DNA of 64,000 bases. It comes from Cyprinodon diabolis (Eukaryota; Chordata; Actinopteri; Cyprinodontiformes; Cyprinodontidae). Positions within the stretch are counted from its first letter, which is position 1. Each line of letters starts with the position of its first letter. The stretch spans positions 10,086,717 to 10,150,716 of the forward strand of contig CM060080.1 of NCBI GenBank assembly GCA_030533445.1. Reading direction: 5' to 3'. The notes under the pieces are model-generated. The model did not search any database and had not been told where the DNA came from. It saw nothing but the letters and a program-made list of their open reading frames with translations. The position numbers were made by a program, and so were the translations under genes. Positions 12,044-23,870 of the stretch are shown here, piece by piece.

Positions 12044-14195
12044 GCGGAGGAAGATGGATGGATGGATGGACAAAAAACAACTAAAACCTACGAATGCCAC
12101 CAATGCCAACCTAAATATTCAGAAAATTTAAATCAAAAGAGCAGCAACTACATAGTACCTTAATACTTTTACACAAAAGTATACTAGACATTATAGTAGT
12201 ATTTGATTTTATGTATACACATGTTGATTTTATATATACACATGCATATTTTTATCCTGTGCGGGCAGTGCTTTTATTTTTTATTTAATTTAATTTAATT
12301 TTTAGTTATTTTATCTTTTTGTGCTGCACTTTGGAAACCTTGTGTTTATTGAAATCGTGCTATATAAATAAAGTGGATTGGATTGGATTTGAGCAGTTAA
12401 GCATTGTTTATAATTTTAAGAACAAAGGCAGATTCTTCTCCAAGAAGTTGAGCATTTCTACTCTCTTTATCCTAACTAGAACTAACCAGTTAATTATTCC
12501 TGTTTTAAATTATATGTATCGGATCTTTGCCTGGACTCCAATACTTGCCAATACCCATGCCATTTCTCATACTAGTATCACAATCGGAACAACTCAATAA
12601 AATGTGGTGAATAAATAAATATACGCGTCGAGACGATATCACAAAGTGGACAGTTTACTATTTTAGATGGGAACCTCACACAGCATCTGCTGAGAGTTGT
12701 TTTTTGTTTTTTTCTGAATTCTAATAGTATAGCTGCAAAGTTACGCCTGAACAGCATTGATGCTCATTCATACATAACTGTAAGTTTTTGGTCTTATGTT
12801 ATATACTTTTTAGCATTTTATTTGATTCCTTCAAAGGTTCATGGTTCCTGGAGGAAGATTTATTTAACAAGTACAGTTTCTTTCACTTTCCAGTCAAACT
12901 GCAGCCGAATGGCAGCCAACTTACCTGCAACTCCCAGCAAAATCCTGTCCAACTTCCAGCAGCTGGAGTGACCCCTCCTTCTTCTTGGTGTGCACATTTT
13001 TTTTTAACTTTGACTCACTGATTAACACAGATTTTTACACTGATTTACCCTGATTCACTGAATTAAAGAGTCTGACCAGGAGGTGGTGCTTCTCTTTAGA
13101 TCTTAAAGTCCACAAATCATGAGAGAAAGAATTTTTTAGTACAAAGATTGATGTTTAAAAAGAAATTGCAGGGGACCAGCCAAGGGCCCATTGAGGAAAA
13201 GTGGGGGAATTTTGAATGGCTACTACTGTAGTAATAAATCGATGTATGATTCTCTAAATTTGCAGCGAAGTTTAAACCCCTTTTAAATGAGGTTGTTTTA
13301 TTTGGGCTATAAGTGTAAATCAGCGTCAGGAATCTGAATAAAACTGGCTCAAAGAGATCTATGAGCAGATTCAGCTGTATTACTCTGCAGATTTTACCCA
13401 TAACCAGTCTGTTTTAAATCGCAAACAATCTAACAGACATTATTGCCCAGTGAAGAGAAATCAGTTGTTTTAGGACCTGTGTTGTTCTACAGATGCTGAA
13501 AGAATAACATCATGGGTGGCCAGGAACACCTCCAAAAGCAGCCTAAGTGGTTGTGTTTACAAAGCATTCACATCTGCACCTCAGAGCTGTCAAACTGCGA
13601 TCAGATTAGCCGTATAGCAGCGGCGTTGAAAACACGCCTGTGTGGCGGTTCATGAGCTACAGCGTGTCTGGCACCACCAAATCTAGCTCTGTGCAAACAG
13701 TGGGGCCCACCAAAACAACACAGGAACAGCTTGTTCTCACTCTGGGAACTGGTCTCGCTGCTTTAACTCCTCTGCTGGTTCTGCTTTACTCCCATATGTC
13801 GCCGAAAAAGATGTTTTACACTCAAGAGGATAGGATGGGGACTTTAGAGGATTCTTTTCCTCCTATCTCACAGTCTAATACTGTTTATATCTTCCAATGT
13901 GCAAAGCCATAACCAGAGCAAAGCCAGCGTGATTAACTAGGCTCTTGGGTCTCTTTTCTTAAACACTCATTTAAACATTAGAAGTAAATTTACGATTTTA
14001 GGAAAAGGGGCCAAGCAGCTGATTCTTCCTCAGAAGAAGAAACTCAGAGACACGGAAAGGAAAGCTGGTGTCAGAACTAAAGAATGCAGCATTTTAGGGG
14101 AATTTAATCAGCAAGCCGCTTATATTTTAATAATCCACTTCTCATACCACCCTAAAAACATCCATCAGATTTTGATTTAGGATTCTTTTACTTAC

Positions 14196-14267
14196 AATCG
14201 TTTCATGGATTCAAGATGAGTGAAGGTTCCTGGGACAAGATGCGCTATTTTGTTGTTGTGCAGAAAC
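14196..14267 (-). CDS. pxdn: pxdn exon 6: LRR 5
   Basis: A 72-nt exon with an ATGCCAG acceptor and a GTAAGTAAA donor. It encodes [20 protein letters not shown] and then MKR, the last complete leucine-rich repeat, residues about 158-182. It lies only 594 bp from exon 5, the shortest spacing within the LRR block. Confidence 0.95.
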
Positions 14268-14861
14268 CTGGCATGGAGATCAGAGAGAAAGAAAAACAAA
14301 CAATTGACAGGAAAACTTGATTATGGAAATGTTGTCTTTGGTAATAATAAGTTAATTTTTAATCTCCAGGACAAGTAACAGCATTTTCTGGTTTATGCAA
14401 GACTTTTTGATCAAACTGTGACACAGTTCTTTATCTTTCCTGTCAGGAAACTGATTCAAAGATTTTCCCTGTACTGCTTTGACTGTGTCCATGGAAATCT
14501 TCCCCAACAACAGATAAACTATGCACCTGGGAATTCCTTCCCTCCCCTTTGCCTTATTTTTTTTTTCCCCTGCAGGTGTTCCATCTTTTTGTGAAAACTC
14601 AAGGCTGCAAGTGCAAATACAACAAGCTCAAACAACAAAACAAGAACCTGACAGATTGTTAAGTCATTTATGGAGAAAAAAGAGAGAGGGAACTGTATAA
14701 AAACACACTAATGATGCATATCTAGTTAAATAAAGAAATTAAATCCTATACTAATTATTAATTTATGGGAGCCGATCTTGGTTTAAAACAGATTTTCTTC
14801 TATTTTCTGTGGTTTAAAACCCTTTTTATGAATTTTAGCTAAGAGGTGAGAGTGCACCTAC
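14268..14861. other. pxdn intron 5
   Basis: A 594-bp intron between LRR exons. I see no repeat or gene in it. Confidence 0.75.
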
Positions 14862-14933
14862 AGTCGTTCCAACTTTGGTAGATGGGTAAAGGATTCTGGT
14901 TCCAACGACTCGATGCTGTTGAAGTGCAGGTAG
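14862..14933 (-). CDS. pxdn: pxdn exon 5: LRR 4
   Basis: A 72-nt exon with a CTGTTTCAG acceptor and a GTAGGTG donor. It encodes [20 protein letters not shown] and then LER, one leucine-rich repeat, residues about 134-158. Substitutions relative to the human LRR are conservative and at solvent positions. Confidence 0.95.
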
Positions 14934-15739
14934 CTGAAACAGAACAAAATATATAAATACGTGCATTTCAGAGTGAAACCTAATCAAGAGATGGAACATG
15001 ATGGTACAGATGTTTTGAGAAAAGGGTGGAGGCTGGGCCATCGACGGGCTGGATGATAGTGTGTCACAAAGAAAAATACAGAAAGAAACACCTGTAAGTC
15101 TGGGCAGCCTGGGGAAGCTATGTTTAGACATTCAGGATAAACTGATTTAAATTAAAAGGATCCATTTTAATTGCAGGGACCTGTTTGTTGTATCAGGAGA
15201 AATATATATATATAAAAAAAGAGACTAAAATCTGTTATTTAAATAATGATTCTGACAAACAGTACAAAGTTTAGGCCCCAGCTAAATATTTTTTCCTGCT
15301 TTGCATAAGGATTTCTATATTCCTGCATCTGCAGTTTTATCAGCAGGAATTATTGGTAAATTTAAAGTACTTTTATGTAGATCCCGCTTTTTTTTTTTTT
15401 TTTTCAGATCTAATCCGATATAGATACCTGGGCCGATCCGATCCAACTGTAGAATGAATGAGCCATGTGAGTGAAGGCTTTAGATTTGACATAAATATTG
15501 GGAAAAAGGTTAAAAAATAAACACAGATATAAAGTGTACATTAGCGGCAAAAAGAAAGAAATAACAGTTCTATGTAAGCACTGGACTGGATCCAGCTAAT
15601 TAGTCCAAATCAGAGCCCATATTTAATCCAGGTTTTGGATCGCTGCATCATTACTTTTTTGTTCTTGAGATTAGAGAAATGTACTTATTATCACCTCAGG
15701 TTCACTCAAGGGCCTGATGACAAACTTTAACTTTAATTA

Positions 15740-15926
15740 AAGGGAGCTTTCGCCTCCACTGTCGCTACAAGCATGCTAGGTGTGAGGAAATGCCTTTATG
15801 TCAATGCAAACAACTGGGTTTCATTAGAAAGTATTCTGACTGTATGATCTGGTTGAATTGTCTCTGTAAAGTGCCTTGAGATGATATGTGCTGTGAATAG
15901 GAGCTATATAAATAAACTGAACTAAA
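15740..15926 (+). repeat. Dispersed fish repeat, 3' tail copy A
   Basis: Contains CTCCACTGTCGCTACAAGCA, GGTGTGAGGAAATGCCTT, GTAAAGTGCCTTGAGATGA and ends with an ATATAAATAAA tail. The same ordered words occur at 40481-40656 (plus) and inverted at 52552-52800. It is a short interspersed or LINE-derived tail family; no name can be assigned by eye. Confidence 0.7.
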
Positions 15927-16260
15927 TAGAGTTACAGAAAAGGTCTGCTGTTACCACTCCATTTATTTGGCTAAATGCACCTTTCAGGCAGATGTCTGAG
16001 TTCTTCATAATGTCTAATTTTATTCGGATCAGCAAAGGTGGAAGTACTGAAGCAAAAGAAGAATGTTTTGTGAAAAGAACTGGATGCAAGGTTAATTAAA
16101 TTTAGTTAGTTAATTTGGATAATAATCAATATGAACTCAGGTACATGACATTTATTATTTCTAGTGATACAGAATCCAATTTGACCAACTTCTAATTTGA
16201 TACAATCCTTCCATTACAAACTAATAATAAAGTCAGATTCAGATCCAATAACACCTTGTC

Positions 16261-16700
16261 TGTCATGTTTTTGGTTCTTGTCGGTCTTGTCTGTTAAATT
16301 TTATCTCTAAGTTTTCAGTGGTTTTATTTCCATTTTGTGTTATCCTATTTATTTCTGATTGTATTTAGGTTCTTAGGTATTTCTTGTTTGCTCTCTGTTG
16401 CCCTCTTTTGTCAGTCTCTTTCTCCTAGCTCCCTTCTAGACTCCTCTGTTCACACCTGCTCCCAATCTATTTATTAGCCTGGTCTTTGTTTCTCTCCCAT
16501 ATATGCACCTCCTGCTCAGCCACTGTTGCTGGTTTGTCGTCATTTTTTGCCCACTCATTCTGAGTATTCCTGGTTCTCAGTTTTTGTGTATTAATGTTAT
16601 TGGATTTTTTGCTTCTGTTACCCTTTTTGTTAATACATCTCAAGAAACCACCTCAGCTTCAGTGTTTGCAGTCAGGTCCTGTCAAACTTCCACCATACTG
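16261..16700 (+). repeat. Dispersed T-rich repeat, copy 1
   Basis: Shares an ordered set of words with 48921-49395: GCTCTCTGTTGCCCTCTT, CTCCTAGCTCCCTTCT, CACACCTGCTCCCA, ATTAGCC and TTTGTCTC. Both copies are on the plus strand. It looks like a repeat or LTR fragment common in fish, but no termini could be fixed. Confidence 0.55.
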
Positions 16701-19212
16701 TGGCAGTACCCTCCACTTAAGGGCTGATTCCATGGAAATAAAACCACTCAAAGATAAAACTTAAACAGAACCAAAACCATGACATTGTCAAGATTGTGTC
16801 CAAATTAAAACACAATAGAGTCAAACTTTGTCCGTAAGATGTCTTCTAGGTTTGGGGAGTTGGAAAAAGTGTATAAATGTACAATAAATTAGAAACACAG
16901 CAAACAGCTGACAGACGGCTGGATAAACAAAATGTTCAGATTTCAATTACCTTCACCTGAAATCTGATGCAGCAGTAAAACAGGCAGAGAGACGAAAGAC
17001 AAAGAACCTTTTCTGTGTCAAAAAAAACAATACTGAAATTATGCCAGGCCTAATAATAATAAGCTGCTATAAAACATCAAGTTCAGCTGTTTAAACCCAA
17101 AGCCACAGTCATTACAGAGAGCCATTCAGACCTAAAGCTTACCCACCTCTGGATTACAGGAGAGGTGATGAATCATCAAGCACTGATTTCATATTTCCTC
17201 AGTAAGAGCAAAGGCACAATGAGACTTCATGCCCGAGCTCATGTTTTATTATATTTACAGTGATTTATGATGTGTAATTAACACACAAAGCATTTTCTGA
17301 CTGGAGGGAAATTCAAAACAGCTGCTTGGTCTAAATCTGACACTGGAAACATATTTATTAAGTCTTTTATTCTTGGTTTGATTAAACAAAACAAAGCAGA
17401 AATCAGTTTAAAGCTGTCAACTTAAGCATTTTATAACTCAAATTAAATTTGTGCGCCTCTAATTTGCAAGGATATTTTTATTCTACTTCAGACATACTAA
17501 TATCAAATGCATTTTGCAGGCATTTCTGCCATATTCCAATTATCTTACAATACATTCAAACATTCAAGCGACCAAAGCAATTCAGACTGGTGGCTGCTCG
17601 CATTTTATGGAAAAGTATGTCAAATGTGGGATAGTAGAATTTTGTTTCCATCACATATATGCTGAAATGCTTTAACATTATCTTACGGGAACAGAGCTAG
17701 ACAACAAGTGCCCTCTACTTCCTGAATAATGTCTCTACTGGATGTCGATTTCAGTTGTTTTAATGGAAAATGTGTGGAGATCCTGATTAAAGGTGTTTTA
17801 TAAAATACAAGATAAAGTGTTTGCTCTACTTTTCTGCATTGATCACAGATGAGGTCTGAAGAGGGAACTGACAGAGCCATCTATTACCGGAGGATCGGTT
17901 CCAGGACGATTGTTTCTCATTTTCGGTTCAAACGGATGTGACATCAGTTTTCTTTTTCAGCAAAATTATACATAATATTGATCTGTCTAACCATAATCCA
18001 TGTTCCAACTGTACTGTACAGTATGACAGTGAAACCCAATTTGCACAGAAAAGTTTCCACTGCCTCTGAAGGTGAACATACTGCATGACGTCTGTTTTAC
18101 ACAGTAAAATCTGAGGAGACATTAGTGAACGTATGGTTCCCTTGTCTGCATGGTGCTGACATTTTAAGTTCACATCCTAAAGCGGGAGGCCTGACCATCA
18201 TCCACACTATTCTGATATATAACAGAGACTCTGTTTTTGGTCTATGCTTAATATATTTTTAAATGAGGGCAAGTTGTGTTGTTTTTGATTTATTGGGCCT
18301 ACTTTTTGCGGTCATACAAGCTCAGTTTGAGTGATTCCATGATTCTAACTTGCTAATGATTAAAAAAATGGCTGGGTGGGGTTTGGATTTAGGGTTAGGT
18401 TTCCTTTGGATACTTGTTTTTTTTTTTCATTAATAGATTTATTACAATCCAGTGTGCACAAAGTGTCCAAAACTCTAAAGATACAGCAGTAAAAGAAAAC
18501 ATTATAATGTAAGACTAATTAAGTCAAATTACTGAGTATTTTTTTTTTTAGGCCTTTTATTCTGGTTTGTTTAAGCAGCAACATCTAAACGTTACAGAGG
18601 GGTTGAAGTTAAACAACCTTGCATTCAGAGAAGACAAAATGATCTGGTTTTTCAGGAAGGGGGTAGCTGGACTCACACAAATAAGGCACAAACAGTGCAT
18701 GGTTATTCTAAAAACAAAAATTGCATACACACACAAATTCCAGCAAATCACAGGAGAAGTGTGATTTTTGCAGCAAGAAGACAGAGGCAGGTCAAAGCTT
18801 TGCTCTACAGTACTCCTGACTGCAGCAGGACACTAACATTCATCTTTAAAGCTTTACGGTGAAAGGGGCAAAGCTGCCATCATTACCATGGGACTCATGC
18901 AAAGGGGGGTCACAGCACAGCACACAGAGGTCAGGTGCACAAATGACATGCATGGCAACAAAAAAGGGGGGATAAGGGCCGTTGCATGTGGCAGCATACT
19001 GCCCATCTACACCTAAACAGTACAGTTCATGCTGAGTTTGGTGCATCTTATGACTCATAAAGATGCAGCTTAAGCATGGCAGCTATACCAGGCAGTAGGA
19101 TTTCTTTACAGAGGTCCTTCGGAGAGGGAAAGGGAACGAGGTGATTATCGGTAGAAGAAGGCACAGCGCCGCGAGCAAATAAAGAAGGTGAATTAAGGAT
19201 TCGGTCACTTAC

Positions 19213-19284
19213 AGTTGTTCAAGAGAGACAAGGCCCTTAAATGCTTGTCTGTCAATTGATTGGATTTCATTCTTGTACAAATAG
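19213..19284 (-). CDS. pxdn: pxdn exon 4: LRR 3
   Basis: A 72-nt exon with a CTCCTTTCAG acceptor and a GTAAG donor. It encodes [20 protein letters not shown] and then LEQ. As far as I recall the human protein, only one residue differs (Val for Ala near the end), making this the most conserved LRR here. Residues about 110-134. Confidence 0.96.
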
Positions 19285-20079
19285 CTGAAAGGAGAGATAA
19301 TCGGTGGCATTAGTAACACTCACACATCTTAAATGTCCTGTTTATACTGAGAAAAGCTTTGCTAGTCACTTTTGCCACTGTTTTTGATAAACGTTTTTAC
19401 CGTTTTTTCTTGAAAAAAAAGGCTCCATAACATTCAAATTGTAACACTGCATGGCCTATCTGTGATTGCAAATGTAAGTGATGCAACTAAAGAGTAGGAG
19501 GTAAAGGAAACAGTTTATCTTCAAAACTTTACTATAACTGTACGGAATAATACATATGCTACATAAACTAAAGCATTATATATTCAATAAATAAATAAAA
19601 AAACAAACAAAAAAAAAACCTATGGGTGTAAAGATTCATCCAAATCTCCACTTTCTATTAACTTCAACCTTGTAATGTTCAGCAGGCTGGAGCCACAAAC
19701 ACTATATTTAGGATCACCAGGCACACTAACAGGCAAACCATCCTCCTCATGTTCATGTTTTTCTTTAACAATACATGTCAAAGAAATGTGAGCCTAGGAA
19801 AGCAATAGCTCCCAGCTGTGCACCTTTTCATCTCCCACCACAGAGTTCCCTTTGTTTTAAACCTCTGCCAGTGCAGAAGTGGTGAAACATGACAACATTT
19901 TTAAAGATAGGAATCAAAGAAAAACATTGACATGTGTATAAGGCCAGGAGATTACAAAATCTAAATACAACTGTTGTGACAAAGTAGCTGAGCTGCGGCA
20001 TGTAAACAGCAGTCCCACTGGTTAGTTTAACCCTCTGATGGCAGCAAGGACCCTAAATTAAATGGTAGGTTGTTTATTT

Positions 20080-21190
20080 TAGGCAAGGCAATTTTATTTG
20101 TATCATAGAATTAAATACAAAGATGTTTCAAATGGCTTTACATAAAAAAACAATACAATAGATGGAAAATAAAAGCAAGTTAAGATAAAAAATTAGGGAT
20201 GCACGATATAATCGGCCCCCTATCGGTATCGGCCTGTATCGGCCTTAAAACTGAATATCGGACATCAGCCACCCCACCGATATTTAACCCGATATTTGAT
20301 CAGCTTCTGAGTTTCTAAAGTCTAAAAAAAAAATACTACTTCTTCTTCTTCCTCAAAAACTTCTTTTTTACAGACTTAGAAACTTCTAAAGACGAGGGAA
20401 AAACTATTGATACATTAAAATATCACAATATCTTCATATGCTGATATATTGCTATTTAAAAACACCATATCAATCTCGTTTACTAATGAAATATTGCTAT
20501 ATGTCATCGTTATGCTACGAAATCCCCCGAAAATTCACGAAATTTTGCCATATTTTTATATGTTGATAAATTGACGCGGTATCGATCTATTTTACTAACA
20601 AAATATCACAAGAATTTGCAAAATATCACGAGAGTTTGTAACAGAACGATGAAATTTCACGAGATTTTGAAAGTAAAATAGATCGATACCGCATTTTGAA
20701 AAATCAATTTGATATCAGCATATGAAAATATATTTGAGTATATTATTTTCAAAGTATCAGAAATGGATAACAAAACTGCTATTTTCAATGACTACTTATT
20801 TTTGTCCAGCTTTAACATCGGTATCGGTAATCGGCTACATGAGTTTTAAAAAATCGGCATATCGGATAGCGGCTAAAATCCCAATATCGTGCATCCCTAT
20901 AAAAAATGAGTAAAACAAAACAGTTGGACCACAAACTTGAATTAATTATACCTTAGTGAATAGTCTAAGTTTAACAGTCGTAGGAGCTCTAAACAAATGG
21001 GCTTTTAAATTTGACTTAAAAGAACTCAGGCTTTCAGCACTTTTACAGTCCTCTGGAAGTTTGGTCCAGATAAATTGAGCATAGGAGCTAAATGCTGCTT
21101 CTTTTTAAGACATTTGGAAATAATATACACATGCTTTATAGAGCATGTCCGATTAGTCCTCCTTTGAAAATATACAAAAAATAAATTTAG
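20080..21190. repeat. Old dispersed repeat interrupted by a hAT element
   Basis: The left part (20080-20193) has GGCAAGGCAATTTTATTTGT, and the right part (about 20935-21190) has the GAGCATAGGAGCTAAATGCT type of sequence. Both are laid out like the repeat at 52552-53640. The hAT insertion with its own 8-bp duplication separates them, so the host repeat is older. Confidence 0.55.
20194..20899. mobile_element. hAT-type MITE, 706 bp, with internal palindrome
   Basis: Inverted ends TAGGGATGCACGATAT and ATATCGTGCATCCCTA are flanked by identical 8-bp copies TAAAAAAT (20186-20193 and 20900-20907). Near each end are TATCGG / CCGATA words. An additional inverted repeat inside (GCGGTATCGATCTATTTTAC near 20577 and its complement near 20674-20693, with TCATATGCTGATAT / ATATCAGCATATGA further out) shows that the core is itself palindromic. 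No transposase is encoded. Confidence 0.85.
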
Positions 21191-23649
21191 TATGCAGTCA
21201 ATCCTTAGTTGGCTGCATTAACTTGACCTCAGCTCTCATACAGAACGGCTTGAATTATGCACTGACTGTTTCCCAGATATTCTGCATAAACCTTTGCTTT
21301 GTTTCTATTGGTGTAAAGTAGCATAGCAGTTTTTGGTACATCGCTTTTTTTCTTTTTCTTTTTTCTGATACAATATGAATACAGATATTTGAATAAGGAA
21401 ATCTGGCCCAGAACTAAATGTGAACTCTATCTAAAAACTATTTACATTTCCCTCAGAATATGTTAAGACTTATTAAAATATCGATTTTGACACTAGTTAA
21501 ATATTATATTAAATTTAGATAACTCCAGATAACTGGAAATAATGTGTAATATGAAAGAGATGACATTTTATGCATTTAATCTTCCATTTTTTCCCCTGGA
21601 TTTATTGATGTTTTTTTTTCTTTTATGTTGTCTAATAAATTTCCATTATTTTAACCAGCTTAAATGTTTTTTCCTCCTAAAACATTGGTGCAGGGGTTAA
21701 AGGGTCGGACCCATCTACCCTATCTAGGCATCATGCTATTTGCAGGTTAGCATCCCGATTGACCTTTGACACGTCAACTTCCAAATTTTTCTTTTTTTTT
21801 TTTAAACTGTGTCCTATCTGGCGATGTGGCATTAAGAATAATTGTCTTGATGCCAAAAAAGAGCCCAACAGATTTTACTTTCAAAAGTGGAGCAGTAGGG
21901 CTATCGCCATATTGTTCCGTTTGATTAATGCATATAAATAGCTTTATTATGATTCATGCAAGTATTACAGATTATATGGACACTGCAATGTAAGTAGAAC
22001 AGGAAAGAAAAGCAGAAAAAAAGGAGAAAAGATGAAAGAGGAGATACAGTTTCAGCACCTCTTATCCTTACAACATTTTCCTAGTTTACATATTAACTTG
22101 GGCCCTTTGGGACAATGATTTATCAGAAATTGGATTGTTTTTAAATTCTAATAACCAGAGGTGTCAAGTAACAAAGTACAAATAGTTCATGACCTTACTT
22201 AAGTAATTTTTAGCAACTCCTTACATTTAAAACAAAAGACTTGTTTGTGTCGTTTCTTTTAAGCTCGTTTTCACGATGGCCTGTTGGTTTTTAAAACAAA
22301 TAAAAAACATCAAAATAATTTGTTTTCTCCAGATAATTCATCTTTGTGCGGTTGGACTCAGTGCTGCACCAACTTGTTCACTACATACCAAAATTAATAG
22401 TTTCTCAAGATGATGCAAAGTTAAATATGACACTGTTACCTTTAGTTATAAAACAAAGAAAATTACATATAAGGAAGTTATCATGCAGACTTGTAGAAAA
22501 ATGTTCCTTTAAAATGGTGGTGCACTATATTATTTAAAGCTTTGTCTTTAACATTTTCCTGCATTACTTTTACTTTTAGTAATATTCCTTTTAAAACTGG
22601 TACTTTTAAACTTTTATTTGAGTAAAAAGCTTAAGTTGATACTCTAACGTCTGCTAACAACACATTTAAATGACTAGATTTAAATTGTCTTTGACTCTTT
22701 GCACAGGACACTGAAAATGGTGCAAGTTTTCTTCCATGCAACAAGTAGGTGTTCATTCTTTAAGTCGGCAAAACCAACACGCATACTAACAGTTACTTTC
22801 TAATTACTATTGATTGTCGTTATACTGTGGATGTACCGAGGCTTTTCAATGGTCGGAATTTCTGTTTGCTCTATAAATAAAATAGAGTCCTGGGATGCTT
22901 ATGAATTTTTCCATTCAGAGAACCAGTTTAAACCATAGAGTTTTCAGAGAAAGCATGCAGCATTGTGGTGTAAGCAAACAGTAGACATGCAAAGGCAAAG
23001 TTACCATTTATCAGAAAAATACTGAGTGAACATGACCCTAATGGTCTGTATCATGCAAGAACTTTTTTTAGCTTTTAAACAGAATGCTAGAGTTGTATTC
23101 ATTTAATTAAATCATGCACACAGTGGTGTTTTACTTGATTCATACCTGCCTACAGTAAGTAATCCTAATGCATTCTGAGCTCTGAGTATCAGCTCCTCCC
23201 TGTCCCGTGAAAACGAGTGGCCATCATCATCCTCTATAGAAAGGGTCAACCCGCCTCCTGCAGGAAGCATCTACCTTGGCAACCCTGTGCCTACACTGTA
23301 AACAAACACCCACTTTCTCCAATCAGAGACGGGTATTGGAAGGCAGAGAGCAAGGATTCCTGCTTAAAGTTTTTTTTTTTTTTGGTCTTGAAAGGTCTTC
23401 CCTTTCAAGGAAAGGCTTTTTCTTCTAGGTTGGAAGAAAACAACTAATATTTGAGAAATAAATTCATACTCTGTAGCACTAAAGGTAGTTTTTCAACTTA
23501 TATCTGCCTATAGTTGACTTTGAAAGGCTTAAAGAAGCATGGTAAAAACAAGAGAGGAGCTCAAAGCTGCTTTAACTTAACCTTTCAAATTTTAGACTAA
23601 ATTAGAAAGTTCCTTTTCTTTTCATTCTTTTTTTCTAGATGTTTAATGT

Positions 23650-23870
23650 CATCACACTGTCATAAGTACGGAGCAACAATATGAACTCTCTGCATTTAAC
23701 CCATCCCCTTGGGGAGCAGTGGGCTGCCATTGTGCAGCGCCCAGGAGGCAGTGTGGGGTTAAGGATCTTTGCTTAGGGACCCAGAGTGGCAGTCTGTGGG
23801 AGTGGGGCTCGAACTCAGAACCTCAGGATTCCACTCTCTATGCCCTAACCAGTCGGCCGCCACTCCCCAC
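23650..23870 (-). repeat. tRNA-derived SINE
   Basis: Read on the minus strand it starts with a tRNA-like head: an A-box-like GGCCGACTGGTTAGG (about 23846-23860) and a B-box-like GAGTTCGAGCCCC (about 23804-23817). A body follows containing GGCGCTGCACAATGGCAGCC and GGGTTAAATGCAGAGAG. That body is a common fish SINE sequence. The head does not fold as an intact tRNA over its whole length, so it is a SINE and not a tRNA gene. Confidence 0.75.

Larger units (their letters stand above)
10502..12070 (+). mobile_element. Deleted RTE-clade LINE (Rex3-like)
   Basis: A retrotransposon remnant: two tandem 101-bp units (10502-10703), a reverse-transcriptase region in two frames (10744 to about 11135, then about 11129-12043), and a (GATG)n tail at 12053-12070. 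RT motifs include PGKVYSGVLERRV, FVDLEKTFDRVP, GLRQGCPLSPILF and an intact LLFADDVVLLA box. The C-terminal RPRTRWRDYVSRLAWERLGV is typical of this teleost group. The tetranucleotide tail is a known trait of Rex3/RTE. The apurinic endonuclease domain expected before RT is missing, and a frameshift lies near 11130-11140, so the copy is dead. Confidence 0.88.
9691..14195. other. pxdn intron 6
   Basis: A 4.5-kb intron. It contains the MITE at 10197-10473, the RTE LINE at 10502-12070, and an L2/SINE-like tail near 12315-12390 (GCACTTTGG ... TATATAAATAAAG). Nothing is recognisable in 12400-14195. The open frame at 13640-13912 has no family signature. Confidence 0.65.
14934..19212. other. pxdn intron 4
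   Basis: A 4.3-kb intron with the dispersed-repeat tail at 15740-15926 and the T-rich repeat at 16261-16700. Open frames at 17683-18173, 18557-18764 and 18846-19058 show no family signature. Otherwise AT-rich intron. Confidence 0.6.

Noticed and set aside
13640..13912. 90-codon plus-strand frame in pxdn intron 6
   Set aside because: No signature of any family, no splice or transcript evidence, and ordinary intron surroundings.
19045..19212. Extra pxdn exon next to LRR 3
   Set aside because: No open phase-compatible segment with splice sites; exons 4 and 5 already join in frame.
23804..23870. Possible tRNA gene on the minus strand
   Set aside because: A- and B-box-like sequences are present but are followed by a SINE body and do not make an intact cloverleaf; annotated as a SINE instead.
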